Assembly: GCA_938005465.1 (NCBI GenBank)
Contig: CALLNU010000042.1
Location: forward strand, 1 to 59,125
Direction of reading: 5' to 3'
Source: an uncultured Collinsella sp.
GTDB lineage: Bacteria; Actinomycetota; Coriobacteriia; Coriobacteriales; Coriobacteriaceae
Length of the DNA: 59,125 nt
The notes beneath the pieces were generated by a model. The model made no database searches. It worked only from the letters and a program-made list of their open reading frames with translations, and was not told the origin of the DNA. Below are positions 9,020 to 18,138 of this stretch, in pieces (positions within the stretch are counted from its first letter, which is position 1; each line of letters opens with the position of its first letter). A program made the position numbers and the translations under genes.

Positions 9020-10579
9020 ATGGAAACGTTGATTCTCGCCCTGCTCGCGACTCCTTTGGTGTTCTCGCTGGTCATGGCGTTTTTGCCCAAGAACACGTCC
9101 TATAACGTGTTTGCCGGTCTCAACCTGGTCTCTGTCGCAGCCGTCCTGGTGCTGTCGATTATGACGGCCGGTGACGTCCTTATGAGCGGCGACACCGCGA
9201 GCGCTCTTGGCCTGTGGTTCCACCTCGATTCGCTGGGCGCCATCTTTGTGCTGCTCATCGGCTTTATCGGTTTTCTTACGGGGCTGTTCTCGCTGCCCTA
9301 TGTAAAGGCCGATATCGAGGAGGGCTCCATGTCCGCCGAGCGCGCCAAGCAGTATTTTGCGCTGTTTAGCCTGTTTGTGTTCACCATGCTGCTCGCGTGC
9401 CTGTCCAACAACATGATCCTCACGTGGGCCGCCGTGGAGGCAACCACGCTTTCCACCGTGTTCCTCGTGGGTATCTACAAGAACAAGACGGCCCTCGAGG
9501 CTTCTTGGAAGTATGCGATGGTCTGCACTGCAGGCGTGGCCTTCGGCCTGTTCGGTACGCTGCTGATCTACGCCAACGCAGCTGACGTGATTCCCAACGC
9601 CCACGAGGCCGCGTTCCTGTCGTGCGTGCTGCCGTATGCCGACCAGTTCGACCCGACGCTCATGCGCCTCGCCTTTGCGTTTGTCGTGATCGGCTTTGGC
9701 ACCAAGGCTGGTCTGTTCCCCATGCACACTTGGCTGCCCGATGCCCACTCCCAGGCCCCGAGCCCTGTCTCGGCCCTGCTCTCGGGCGTGCTGCTTAAGT
9801 GCGCCATGCTTGTGATCATGCGCTTCTACGGCTTTACTATCCAGGCCGTGGGCGCAGAGTATCCGCAGCTTTTGCTGCTGATCGTCGGCACGCTTTCCAT
9901 TTTGGTTGCGGCACTTTCGATGTTTCGCCAGGACGACCTCAAGCGCCGCTTTGCGTACTCGTCTGTGGAGAACGTGGGCGTTATCGCCCTGTGCCTGGGT
10001 ATCGGTGGCCCGCTGGGTATCGCCGCAGCCCTGCTGCACTGCGTGTTCCACGGCTTTACCAAGACGCTTGCCTTCTGCGTGTCCGGCAACATCCAGCACG
10101 CCTTTGGCACGCGTAGCCTGGCCAAGATCCAGGGTGTCGTCGAGGTTGCCCCCGCAACCGCCGCGCTCGCCATCCTGGCGCTGCTCGGTCTTGGTGCCTT
10201 CCCGCCCTTTGGCATGTTTATCTCCGAGTTTCTGACTTTTGTCGCCGGTGTTACCGCCGGTCCCATGTGGCTGGTCGTCGTGGTCGCCCTCGGTCTTACC
10301 GTGGCCATCTCCGCGCTCACCCGCATCGCACTCAAGTCGGTATTCGGCCATGCGCCCCAGGGCATGGGCAAGCATGAGGCCCCGGCGCTCATGCTTATCC
10401 CCGAAATCATCCTGGCTGTCATGATCTTGTGGTTTGGCATCGCCACCCCGCTGCCCCTCGTGCACGGTGTGGAGACCGCGACCGGCATCGTGCTCGAGCA
10501 GAGCACCGAGGAACTTCACGCGACGCCGATGTACCGCGCTGTGTTCGGTACCGAGACCGCTCAGAGCGAGGTGGAGTAA
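9020..10579 (+). CDS. hyfF: Hydrogenase-4 component F, antiporter-like membrane subunit
   Basis: A 519-residue NuoL/M/N-like pump subunit. Conserved features are LTWAAVEATTLSTVFLVG, with the essential helix-5 Glu region, and FGTKAGLFPMHTWLPDAHSQ, with the Lys/His-containing helix-7 signature. Like HyfD and HyfE, it is absent from FHL-1. It is the third antiporter-like subunit of the arm, so the complex should carry HyfB, HyfD and HyfF in parallel. It sits 3 bp after hyfE and 3 bp before hyfG. Confidence 0.92.
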   Translation: METLILALLATPLVFSLVMAFLPKNTSYNVFAGLNLVSVAAVLVLSIMTAGDVLMSGDTASALGLWFHLDSLGAIFVLLIGFIGFLTGLFSLPYVKADIEEGSMSAERAKQYFALFSLFVFTMLLACLSNNMILTWAAVEATTLSTVFLVGIYKNKTALEASWKYAMVCTAGVAFGLFGTLLIYANAADVIPNAHEAAFLSCVLPYADQFDPTLMRLAFAFVVIGFGTKAGLFPMHTWLPDAHSQAPSPVSALLSGVLLKCAMLVIMRFYGFTIQAVGAEYPQLLLLIVGTLSILVAALSMFRQDDLKRRFAYSSVENVGVIALCLGIGGPLGIAAALLHCVFHGFTKTLAFCVSGNIQHAFGTRSLAKIQGVVEVAPATAALAILALLGLGAFPPFGMFISEFLTFVAGVTAGPMWLVVVVALGLTVAISALTRIALKSVFGHAPQGMGKHEAPALMLIPEIILAVMILWFGIATPLPLVHGVETATGIVLEQSTEELHATPMYRAVFGTETAQSEVE

Positions 10580-10582
10580 CGA

Positions 10583-12355
10583 ATGATTGAAACTGAGAAC
10601 AAGGTGTATGCCCGTCGCTGCGAGAGCCATGTCGAGGCCCTGCGCCGCGCCGTTCCGGGCTGCATCGAGAAGGTCGAGTGGCAGTGCGAGGACCAGCTGA
10701 CGATTACCGTCAAGCAGGACAAGCTGCCCGAGGCCGTCCACTACCTGTATTACGAGCGCTACGGCTGGATCCCCGTGATCGTCGGCAACGACGAGCGCAG
10801 CCTGTGCGGCCGCTACGCCGTGTACTACGTCATCTCCATGGAGGGGGAGGACCCCGGCTGGGTGACCGTGCGCACCGAGGTCGATCCCGCCAAGATGACG
10901 TTCCCGTCCGTGACGCCGTTCGTCCCCGCCTGCGTGTGGGGCGAGCGCGAGCTTCGCGACATGTTCGGCTTGATCCCCGAGGGTCTGCCCGACCGTCGCC
11001 GCTTGGTGCTGCCCGATGACTGGCCCAGCGGCCTGTACCCGCTACGCAAGGACTCCATGGACTACCGTTTCCGTCCCGCTCCCGCGAGCGACATGGAAAA
11101 CTACGAGTTCTTGGCCGACACCAAGGGCAAGGAGACCACGCTCGTCCCCATGGGACCGCTGCACATCACCTCCGACGAGCCCGGCCACTTCCGCCTGTTC
11201 GTCGAGGGCGAGACGATCGTCGACGCCGACTACCGTCTGTTCTACGTGCACCGCGGTATGGAGAAGGTCGCCGAGACGCGCCTGAACTATGATGCCGTGA
11301 CGTTCCTCGCCGACCGCATCTGCGGCATCTGCGGCTGCGCCCACTCGGTGGCCTATGCCGAGGCCGTCGAGCGCGCCCAGGGCATTCATGTTCCGCCGCG
11401 CGCCCAGTACATCCGCGCCATCATGCTCGAGGTCGAGCGCCTGCACTCGCATCTGCTCAACATCGGCCTGGCGTCGCACTACACGGGCTTCGACTCCGGC
11501 TTCCAGCAGTTCTTCCGCGTCCGCGAGAAGTCCATGGACCTGGCCGAGAAGCTCTCCGGTCACCGCAAGACCTATGGCCTCAACGTGATCGGCGGCGTGC
11601 GTCGCGACATTTTGGCCGAGCAGAAGCTTTCCACGCTCACGACCATCCACCAGCTGCGCTCCGAGGTTCAGGAGCTCGTCGACGTCTTGCTCTCCACGCC
11701 CAACTTTATTGAGCGTACGAGTGGCATCGGCATCTTGGACCGCAAGATCGCACGCGACTTCTCGCCGGTCGGCCCGCTCATGCGTGGCTCGGGCTATGCC
11801 CGCGACGTGCGCTTTGACCATCCCTTCGACGGCTACGCCGATCCGGACGTCCAAAAGATGCACGCCGCTACGGCCGACACCTGCGATGCCTTCGGCCGTA
11901 CCGCCGTTCGCATCCAGGAGGTCTACGATTCGATCGACATGATCGAGACCATGCTCGAGAATTGCCCGTCGGGCCCCATTCTCACCACGGATTGGGAGTA
12001 CACCCCGCACAAGTACGCCATCGGCGCCACCGAGGCGCCGCGCGGCGAGGATGTGCACTGGGCGATGCTCGGCAACAACCAGAAGTGCTACCGCTGGCGT
12101 GCCAAGGCCGCCACGTACAGCAACTGGCCGGTCCTGCGCTACATGTTCCGCGGCAACACCGTGGGCGACGCGGCGCTGATCGTCGGTTCGCTCGACCCGT
12201 GCTACTCCTGCACCGACCGCGTGACGGTGACCGATGTCGCCGCCAAGCGCGACCACGTGCTCGACAAGGAGCAGTTCGAGAACGTCTGGCGCGACAAGTC
12301 GCCGCTTGCGGGCGAGGGCATCATGGCCGCTCCGCTCGATGAGGAGGCGCTCTAA
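10583..12355 (+). CDS. hyfG: NiFe hydrogenase large subunit (NuoC-NuoD fusion type)
   Basis: The catalytic H2-evolving subunit, 590 residues, with an N-terminal NuoC-like domain (about 1-180) fused to a NuoD/HycE-like domain. NiFe site ligands are visible as RICGIC (C247 and C250) and DPCYSC (C540 and C543). About 47 residues follow the last cysteine. E. coli HycE also carries a C-terminal tail that HycI removes after nickel insertion, and hycI is in this operon. The product interacts with HyfI (small subunit) and HyfH. Confidence 0.94.
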   Translation: MIETENKVYARRCESHVEALRRAVPGCIEKVEWQCEDQLTITVKQDKLPEAVHYLYYERYGWIPVIVGNDERSLCGRYAVYYVISMEGEDPGWVTVRTEVDPAKMTFPSVTPFVPACVWGERELRDMFGLIPEGLPDRRRLVLPDDWPSGLYPLRKDSMDYRFRPAPASDMENYEFLADTKGKETTLVPMGPLHITSDEPGHFRLFVEGETIVDADYRLFYVHRGMEKVAETRLNYDAVTFLADRICGICGCAHSVAYAEAVERAQGIHVPPRAQYIRAIMLEVERLHSHLLNIGLASHYTGFDSGFQQFFRVREKSMDLAEKLSGHRKTYGLNVIGGVRRDILAEQKLSTLTTIHQLRSEVQELVDVLLSTPNFIERTSGIGILDRKIARDFSPVGPLMRGSGYARDVRFDHPFDGYADPDVQKMHAATADTCDAFGRTAVRIQEVYDSIDMIETMLENCPSGPILTTDWEYTPHKYAIGATEAPRGEDVHWAMLGNNQKCYRWRAKAATYSNWPVLRYMFRGNTVGDAALIVGSLDPCYSCTDRVTVTDVAAKRDHVLDKEQFENVWRDKSPLAGEGIMAAPLDEEAL

Positions 12356-12356
12356 T

Positions 12357-13073
12357 ATGCTGAAGCTTTGGAAGGTTAACGCCAAGGCCGGCGACGCGAC
12401 GGTCAAGTACCCGTTTGCGCCGTTTCCCACCAACAAGGACATGCGCGGCAAGCCCGAGCACAACGCGGAGCTCTGCATCGCCTGCGGTGCCTGCGGCGTG
12501 GCGTGCCCGGCCGATGCCATTCGCATGGACACCGACCTCGCGGCCGATACCATCACCTGGTCGATCGACTACGGTCGCTGCATCTTCTGCGGCCGCTGCG
12601 AGGAAGCCTGCCCCATGGAGGCCATCAAGCTCACCGAGGAGTTTGAGCTGGCCGTCATGAGCAAGGACGACCTCACCAGCAAGAGCGTCTATACGCTCGA
12701 GCACTGCTCGCGTTGCGGCAAGCCGTTTGCCCCGCACAAGGAGATCGACTACGCCAAACGCCTGCTGCAAAAGGCCGGCGGCATGGAGGCCGAGCAGGCC
12801 GCCCGTACTGTTGGTATGTGCCAGGAGTGCAAGCGTGAGCTCGACGCCCTGCGCGCCGCCTCGGCCGTAAAGACCGGCAACGCTGCTGGCATGGCTGCCA
12901 ACGAGACGCTTGCGTCCGGTGAGCCCCAGGGCCCCGGCATGGAGTATCTGGGCGGCCACGGCGTGAACCCGGAGTATATCGACCGCGAGCTCAACCCCGA
13001 TGCGCCCGAGATTCCCGCCGGTCCTGCGCCGGTCGAGGGCATCATCATGGATTTTGATACGAAGGAGGAGTAA
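12357..13073 (+). CDS. hyfH: Hydrogenase-4 component H, 2x[4Fe-4S] ferredoxin
   Basis: A 238-residue NuoI/HycF-like ferredoxin linking the polyferredoxin HyfA to the small subunit HyfI. Two cluster motifs, CIACGACGVACP and CIFCGRCEEACP, fall in the first third. A C-terminal region carries CSRCGKPF and CQECKRE, a likely zinc or structural cysteine pair also found in HycF-type proteins. ATG 12357 begins 1 bp after the hyfG stop; a longer frame to 12234 would lie inside hyfG. The acidic, proline-rich last 50 residues are longer than in the roughly 180-residue E. coli proteins. Confidence 0.9.
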   Translation: MLKLWKVNAKAGDATVKYPFAPFPTNKDMRGKPEHNAELCIACGACGVACPADAIRMDTDLAADTITWSIDYGRCIFCGRCEEACPMEAIKLTEEFELAVMSKDDLTSKSVYTLEHCSRCGKPFAPHKEIDYAKRLLQKAGGMEAEQAARTVGMCQECKRELDALRAASAVKTGNAAGMAANETLASGEPQGPGMEYLGGHGVNPEYIDRELNPDAPEIPAGPAPVEGIIMDFDTKEE

Positions 13074-13075
13074 CC

Positions 13076-13858
13076 ATGGCCGAACCCACGCTTTTGCCCG
13101 AGCGGCTTCAGTACCGCCCGACCAAGATCGAGCTCGACGAGAGCATCGAGAAGGCCAAGGCGACCCTTCTTAAGAAGATCAAGCGCTCGGTGTACGTCTA
13201 CCGTGTTGACTGCGGCGGCTGCAACGGCTGCGAGATCGAGATCTTCGGTTCCATCACGCCCGTCTTCGACGTCGAGCGCTTTGGCATCAAGGTCGTGCCT
13301 TCGCCCCGTCACGCCGATGTGCTGCTGTACACCGGTGCCGTGACGCGTGCCATGCGCATGCCGGCCCTGCGCGCCTTTGAGGCCGCACCCGATCCCAAGA
13401 TCGTGGTGTCCTATGGCGCGTGCGGCTGCACTGGCGGCGTCTTCTACGACAACTACTGCGTCTGGGGCGGCACGGACAAGATTCTGCCGGTCGATGTCTA
13501 CATCCCCGGCTGCCCGCCCAGCCCCGCGCAGACCATCTACGGCTTTGCCATGGCGCTCGGTCTGCTGGACCAAAAGCTCCATGCCGAGACCACGGTGGAG
13601 GCCGCCGGCGAGCAGGCCGATATCCTGCACCCCGGCGTGCCGTACAAGCTGCGCGTTGCCATCGAGCGCGAGGCTCGCGCCATGAGCGGCTACCGTTACG
13701 GCCGCGACCTGGCCAATGAGTTTATGGATACGCTCGAGGGCGCGCCCAAGGGCGATATCCGCGGTGCCATGGCGCTGCTCATCGACAAGCAGGACGATCC
13801 TCGCCGCGTTGAGGTCTACTCGGCGCTGCAGGATCTGGTGCTGGCCGGAGGTCGCTAG
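13076..13858 (+). CDS. hyfI: Hydrogenase-4 component I, NiFe small subunit (NuoB-like)
   Basis: A 260-residue small subunit holding the proximal 4Fe-4S cluster. Ligand candidates are in VDCGGCNGCEIE (C46, C49, C52), GACGCTGG (C116, C118) and PGCPPSP (C146), the NuoB/HycG pattern. GAAGGAGGAG precedes ATG 13076, 2 bp after hyfH. The stop codon is immediately followed by the hyfJ start. Confident from motifs and position. Confidence 0.93.
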   Translation: MAEPTLLPERLQYRPTKIELDESIEKAKATLLKKIKRSVYVYRVDCGGCNGCEIEIFGSITPVFDVERFGIKVVPSPRHADVLLYTGAVTRAMRMPALRAFEAAPDPKIVVSYGACGCTGGVFYDNYCVWGGTDKILPVDVYIPGCPPSPAQTIYGFAMALGLLDQKLHAETTVEAAGEQADILHPGVPYKLRVAIEREARAMSGYRYGRDLANEFMDTLEGAPKGDIRGAMALLIDKQDDPRRVEVYSALQDLVLAGGR

Positions 13859-14440
13859 ATGGAGCTCACGGACCGCTCTGGTTACTTTGCGGGCCCCGGC
13901 ATGCTCGGCGGCTCCTTTGGCGATGCCTCGCGCGCAAGCGACGAGGCCGCCGAGGGCGTCGCCGACCCCTGCCTGGGCCATGCGCCCGACCAGGTGGTCT
14001 TTTATGAGCTCACGCGTAAGTTTGTGGAGACCGAGGAAGACGTTCCCCAGGAGGCCTGCGACGTGCTGTACTACACGCTCGCCGTGGGCCACCACACCGG
14101 CGTGCTCGACTGCTTTGAGCCGCGCCTGTCGGTGCCGGTGGATGTCTTCTATTCGCTCGTCGACGCGCTGCCGGAGGGGGAGGCCAAGACCAAGTTCGAG
14201 GCCATCCGCTCCTTTGGCGAGTGCCAGCTCGACAAGGCGGCGGTGCCGTCGCTGCTCGAAGCCTGCGATGCGCTGCTCGACGAGCGCGGTTTTCGCGGTT
14301 CTGCCAAGGCTGGCATCTCGGTGTTCGACGACGACTTTGGCCTGCATGCCCAGCAGGTCGCGTTTCTGATGAAGTTCCGCGATCTGGTTGAGCGCGTGCG
14401 CGATGTGTCGGGCGTGTATCTGACGGGAAGGTTGCAGTAA
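13859..14440 (+). CDS. hyfJ: HycH/HyfJ-type FHL assembly protein
   Basis: A 193-residue soluble protein of the HycH/HyfJ family, needed for maturation of the FHL hydrogenase, though its biochemical role is unsettled. The core VVFYELTRKFVE followed by YYTLAVGHHTGVLDC matches E. coli HycH closely. The first roughly 45 residues, rich in Gly, Ala and acidic residues, extend beyond E. coli HycH (136 aa). It starts directly after the hyfI stop and overlaps hycI by 1 bp (TAATG). Confidence 0.85.
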   Translation: MELTDRSGYFAGPGMLGGSFGDASRASDEAAEGVADPCLGHAPDQVVFYELTRKFVETEEDVPQEACDVLYYTLAVGHHTGVLDCFEPRLSVPVDVFYSLVDALPEGEAKTKFEAIRSFGECQLDKAAVPSLLEACDALLDERGFRGSAKAGISVFDDDFGLHAQQVAFLMKFRDLVERVRDVSGVYLTGRLQ

Positions 14441-14943
14441 TGGGTCGCGTTGTGGATGGACGTGTGAACGGCGCCCCGTTTGCGGGTATCGTGCTCACGG
14501 CGGGAAGCGTGCTGCGTGCCGACGATGCCGCCGGCCCCGTGCTCTCCAAAAAGATGGAAGACGCACCCGTCGCCGGTTGGTACACCATCGATGGCGGCCC
14601 AACGCCCGAGGACGACATCATCGAGGTCAAGCGCGAGCGTCCGCCGCGTCTGGTCTTGGTCGATGCTGCCGACATGGCGCTGCCCGTCGGGTCCATCCGC
14701 TTGCTCGACAAGCGCGATGTGGCCCGCAAGTCGATGTTCACCACGCATTCGCTTCCTTTGTCGATTCTGATCGAAGAGATTGAGCAATCGTGTAATGATA
14801 TCGTCTTCGTTGGGATTCAGCCGGGCGACACGGAGTTCTACAACCCCATGTCCCCGGAAGTCTTTGACGCCGTCGACGCCGTGTACGACGCCGTGGCCGC
14901 CAACGATTTTTCCCACTTTGTCCGCTTGGGGCAAGAGCAATAG
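14440..14943 (+). CDS. hycI: Hydrogenase maturation protease HycI
   Basis: A 167-residue aspartic endopeptidase that trims the C-terminus of the nickel-loaded large subunit (here HyfG). Family features are an acidic motif RADDAAGPVL near residue 30, VDAADMALPVG with a metal-sensing Asp, TTHSLPL and the GIQP motif. Its presence fits the C-terminal tail on HyfG after DPCYSC. It is the last enzyme gene before the formate channel. Confidence 0.9.
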   Translation: MGRVVDGRVNGAPFAGIVLTAGSVLRADDAAGPVLSKKMEDAPVAGWYTIDGGPTPEDDIIEVKRERPPRLVLVDAADMALPVGSIRLLDKRDVARKSMFTTHSLPLSILIEEIEQSCNDIVFVGIQPGDTEFYNPMSPEVFDAVDAVYDAVAANDFSHFVRLGQEQ

Positions 14944-14982
14944 GAGCGCTTGTCCCTGCTGATTAGGAAAGAAGTGATTGAC

Positions 14983-15822
14983 ATGGCAGATTCCAAGGTG
15001 GAGTACCCCGCTCCCGATTGCCTGGCGCCCGCCGCGATCGAGGCCAAGACCGAGGCCGCTGGCGTGACCAAGGCCAACCTGCCGGTCGCAAAGGCCTTCC
15101 TGTTGGCAATGTTCGCCGGTGCGTTCATTGCCTTCGGCGGCCTGTTCTTTACCGTGTTCTTGAGCGATAGCACGTTGGGCTGGGGCGCCCAGCGTGTCGT
15201 TGGCGGCCTGTGCTTTTGCCTGGGCCTGGTGCTGGTGCTGGTGTGTGGCGCCGAGCTGTTCACCGGTAATTCGCTTATGGTTTGCGCGCTCAAGAGCAAA
15301 AAGATCACCCTGGCTCAGATGCTCAAGGCATGGATCGTCGTGTGGCTTGGTAACTTTGTCGGTGCCCTGTTCATCGTCTTTTTGGTGTACATGGCCGGCA
15401 TCTATAAGCTCAACGGCGAGGCGGTCGCCAATTCCATGGCGAGCGTCGCCGCCGGCAAGGTGACGATCGACTGGGTGACGATCTTCTTCCGCGGCATCCT
15501 GTGCAACATCTTTGTGTGTTTGGCCGTGTGGATCGGTACCGCCGGCAAGACCGTGGTCGATAAGGTCGTGGGCATTCTGCTGCCCATCGCCGCCTTTGTG
15601 GCCTGCGGTTTTGAGCACTGCGTTGCCAACATGTACTTTTTGCCCATGGGTGCCGTGATGCACGCGTGCGGCTATGGTGCCGACGTCGCCGGCGCCGATG
15701 CACTCAACGCCGCGGGCATTGCGTTTAACCTGTCCGCCGCCACGCTGGGCAACATCGTGGGCGGCGCGGTTCTGGTCGCGCTCGGCTACTGGTTTATCTA
15801 CGCCAAGAAGTCCGAGGCGTAA
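14983..15822 (+). CDS. focA: FocA-type formate/nitrite family channel
   Basis: A 279-residue membrane protein of the formate-nitrite transporter family, six hydrophobic segments, predicted pentameric formate channel. Family signatures include GAELFTGN in the second half of the pore region, VWLGNFVGALF, and FEHCVANMYFLPMG, which resembles the FNT FEHSVANM signature carrying the pore histidine-like region. ATG 14983 with AGGAAAGAAG upstream is preferred over an in-frame TTG at 14950. Located at the end of the FHL operon, it most likely imports or re-imports formate for FdhF. A terminator follows. A nitrite-specific role is less likely in this context. Confidence 0.88.
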   Translation: MADSKVEYPAPDCLAPAAIEAKTEAAGVTKANLPVAKAFLLAMFAGAFIAFGGLFFTVFLSDSTLGWGAQRVVGGLCFCLGLVLVLVCGAELFTGNSLMVCALKSKKITLAQMLKAWIVVWLGNFVGALFIVFLVYMAGIYKLNGEAVANSMASVAAGKVTIDWVTIFFRGILCNIFVCLAVWIGTAGKTVVDKVVGILLPIAAFVACGFEHCVANMYFLPMGAVMHACGYGADVAGADALNAAGIAFNLSAATLGNIVGGAVLVALGYWFIYAKKSEA

Positions 15823-15844
15823 GGTACCGTCTGTTTGACGTTGG

Positions 15845-15880
15845 GCCTCCCGCGGGGCGTTGCCGTGCGGGAGGCTTTTT
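15845..15880 (+). terminator. Intrinsic terminator of the FHL operon
   Basis: GCCTCCCGC (15845-15853) pairs with GCGGGAGGC (15867-15875) and is followed by TTTTT. It ends the hydN-fdhF-hyf-focA transcription unit. Confidence 0.88.
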
Positions 15881-15944
15881 GGGTCTGGGGCCCGTTGCCG
15901 GGCTTTTGGTCTGTTGTATTTAGCTGATGAAAGGGGTAATCGAG

Positions 15945-18062
15945 ATGACATCTGCTGTGAAGCGTGACGGTCGCGCCGTGGTGACCACATGCGGGGGATG
16001 CTATGCCGATTGCGCCTTTGCGGCGCGCGTTGAGGACGGTCGCGTGGTGGCCGAGCTGCCGGTGCCGGGGCATCCGTGCGCGACGCGTGCCCTGTGCGCC
16101 CGCGGACGGCATCGCCTGTCTATGCCGTTTGACGAGCGTGACAGGATTTTGCACCCCATGCGACGCCGCCGGAATGGCTCGGGGTTCGATGCGATTACCT
16201 GGGACGAGGCGTTTGCACAGATTACCAAGCGCCTTTTGGGGATTGTTGACGAGTGCGGGCCTCGTTCGCTGGGCATGACGCTCGGCGTGCCCTCGTTCGA
16301 CCGCTACTGGGCGTATCGCTTTATGCATGCACTGGGCTCGCCCAACGTGTACGGTGCCGACGGCGCCTGCGAGGTAAGCCGACTTACCGGTTGGGAGCAC
16401 AGCCTGGGCTACAGCCCCGCCTCCGACCTGGCGCATACCGATTGCATCATGTATTTGGGGCGTTCCTTGGTGGATTCGTCGACGATGGGGGCCGTTGATG
16501 CGCTCAACGATGCACGCCGACGCGGGGCGAAGATCATCGTCGTGGACCCCCGGCGCAGTGGCTCTGCGGCGCTTGCCGACCGCTGGCTGCGCGTGCGCCC
16601 GGGTTGCGACCTGGCCTTGCTGCTGGGTATTGCCCATGTCTTGATTGCCGAGGATCTGTATGACCACGAGTTCGTGACCTGCTATACCACGGGCTTTGAC
16701 GAGTTAGCGCAGGCGGCTGCTGCTTGGACGCCCGAGTGGGCCGAGTCGATGTGTGACGTGCCGGCCGCAGAGATTGTCGCCACGGCGCGCGATCTCGCTG
16801 TCGCCGCGCCTGCCGCTGTGGTGGATGCGGGCTTTCATGGTGGCATCGGTATCGCGTATGCCAATAGCACCCAGACCGCGCGCGCTATCTGCTTGGTCGA
16901 TGTGCTGCTGGGCTGCATCGGACACGCGGGCGGTGCCCTCAACCCGCCCACACCGCTTGCGCTGGGCGATTTGGGCCCTGCGCGTTTCGCGACGCCGCCG
17001 GTGTCGCGCGGGCCCAAGCTGGGGTCCGAGCGCTATCCACTGGTCGATCCGGTGCGCGGCCTGTGCACGACCATCGGTCAGTCGATTCTGGCCGGCGATT
17101 TGCGCGGGCTCATCGTCTATGCCAGTAACCCCGGTGCGGGCTATGGCAATGCGCAGGCATGGTTGGGCATCTTGCAGCAGCTCGACTTGCTCGTGACGAT
17201 TGATATTCGCTGGTCCGAGACGGCGCGTGCGTCCGATTTCGTGCTGCCCGATGTGACGTATCTGGAGGCCGACCGCGGCGTGGGAACGGTCGTGGGCCGC
17301 AACGACGCGCGCGTGTTCTACCGTAACGCCGTGCTGCCCGTGCTGCATGACGACACGCGTCCCGGTCGGGAGATCTTTGCCGGTCTGGCGCAGGCCTGCG
17401 GCGTGGGTGAGTACTTTCGGTTTACGTCCGACGATCTGGCGGCTGCCCAGGTGGCGCCGTTTGGGATCGATCTGGACGAGCTCAAGGAGCGCGGCTGGGC
17501 CGACACAGGTGTTGCGTTGCCGTCGCGTACGGGCGAGCCGGTGATCCCCTTGGATGGCGGCAAAATTGCGCTGGCAAGCGACGTATGGGAACGAGCTGGT
17601 CTGGGTCGCGTGCCCAACTGGATCGCTCCCATGGTGGAGCCCGGCCCGGGGATGTTTCGCCTCATTAGCGGCAACCGTCCCTTTGAGTCGCACACCTCGC
17701 GCAGGCTTGCGGCCCAAGGTGCCGCCGAGGCTGGATCGGACCTGGATGCCGTGCAGATGAATGCCGATGCTGCTGCGCACATGGGCATCGCCGACGGCGA
17801 GATCGTCGAACTCGTGAGCGATATGGGCCGCGACCGAGTACGCGTGGAGACGACGCCGTATCTGCATCCGGCGTGCATCTTTACGTCGGCCGCCCCCGGC
17901 GGACGTTCGTTTGGCGCCGATGCCGGCGGCGCTCAAGCCTTGGGCGTGGGCCCGCTCGACCATACGCCATTGCGTTGGGACCCGTTGACGGGCGCCGCGC
18001 TCACCCAGGAAAACGCCGTTCGCGTGGAAAAGATCGCGGCGCGCGAGGATAATAGCGATTGA
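15945..18062 (+). CDS. Orphan molybdopterin oxidoreductase (DMSO reductase family)
   Basis: A 705-residue catalytic subunit of the DMSO-reductase superfamily. A 4Fe-4S motif CGGCYADC followed by CARG lies in the first 60 residues, and a candidate Mo-coordinating Cys is in GADGACEVSR (about residue 145), in place of the Sec or Ser used by other members. The molybdopterin dinucleotide-binding domain occupies the last 120 residues. There is no Tat signal at the N-terminus and no ferredoxin or membrane partner next to it, so a cytoplasmic location and an unknown electron partner are inferred. ATG 15945 has AAAGGGG upstream; ATG 15927 overlaps that site. It lies between the FHL terminator and selA. 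The substrate cannot be read from sequence; thiosulfate/polysulfide-reductase-like and formate-dehydrogenase-like enzymes are both relatives. Confidence 0.75.
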   Translation: MTSAVKRDGRAVVTTCGGCYADCAFAARVEDGRVVAELPVPGHPCATRALCARGRHRLSMPFDERDRILHPMRRRRNGSGFDAITWDEAFAQITKRLLGIVDECGPRSLGMTLGVPSFDRYWAYRFMHALGSPNVYGADGACEVSRLTGWEHSLGYSPASDLAHTDCIMYLGRSLVDSSTMGAVDALNDARRRGAKIIVVDPRRSGSAALADRWLRVRPGCDLALLLGIAHVLIAEDLYDHEFVTCYTTGFDELAQAAAAWTPEWAESMCDVPAAEIVATARDLAVAAPAAVVDAGFHGGIGIAYANSTQTARAICLVDVLLGCIGHAGGALNPPTPLALGDLGPARFATPPVSRGPKLGSERYPLVDPVRGLCTTIGQSILAGDLRGLIVYASNPGAGYGNAQAWLGILQQLDLLVTIDIRWSETARASDFVLPDVTYLEADRGVGTVVGRNDARVFYRNAVLPVLHDDTRPGREIFAGLAQACGVGEYFRFTSDDLAAAQVAPFGIDLDELKERGWADTGVALPSRTGEPVIPLDGGKIALASDVWERAGLGRVPNWIAPMVEPGPGMFRLISGNRPFESHTSRRLAAQGAAEAGSDLDAVQMNADAAAHMGIADGEIVELVSDMGRDRVRVETTPYLHPACIFTSAAPGGRSFGADAGGAQALGVGPLDHTPLRWDPLTGAALTQENAVRVEKIAAREDNSD

Positions 18063-18138
18063 TTGACTCAGCCGATCGAATTGGCTGATAGTTTGACGTT
18101 CGAACGATTGATTCACCTTTGGTTTTGAAAGGCCGCAC

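Noticed and set aside
18063..18138. Small inverted repeat TCAGCC/GGCTGA before selA
   Set aside because: Only 6-bp arms with a 9-nt loop and no T-run; too weak to call a terminator or operator.
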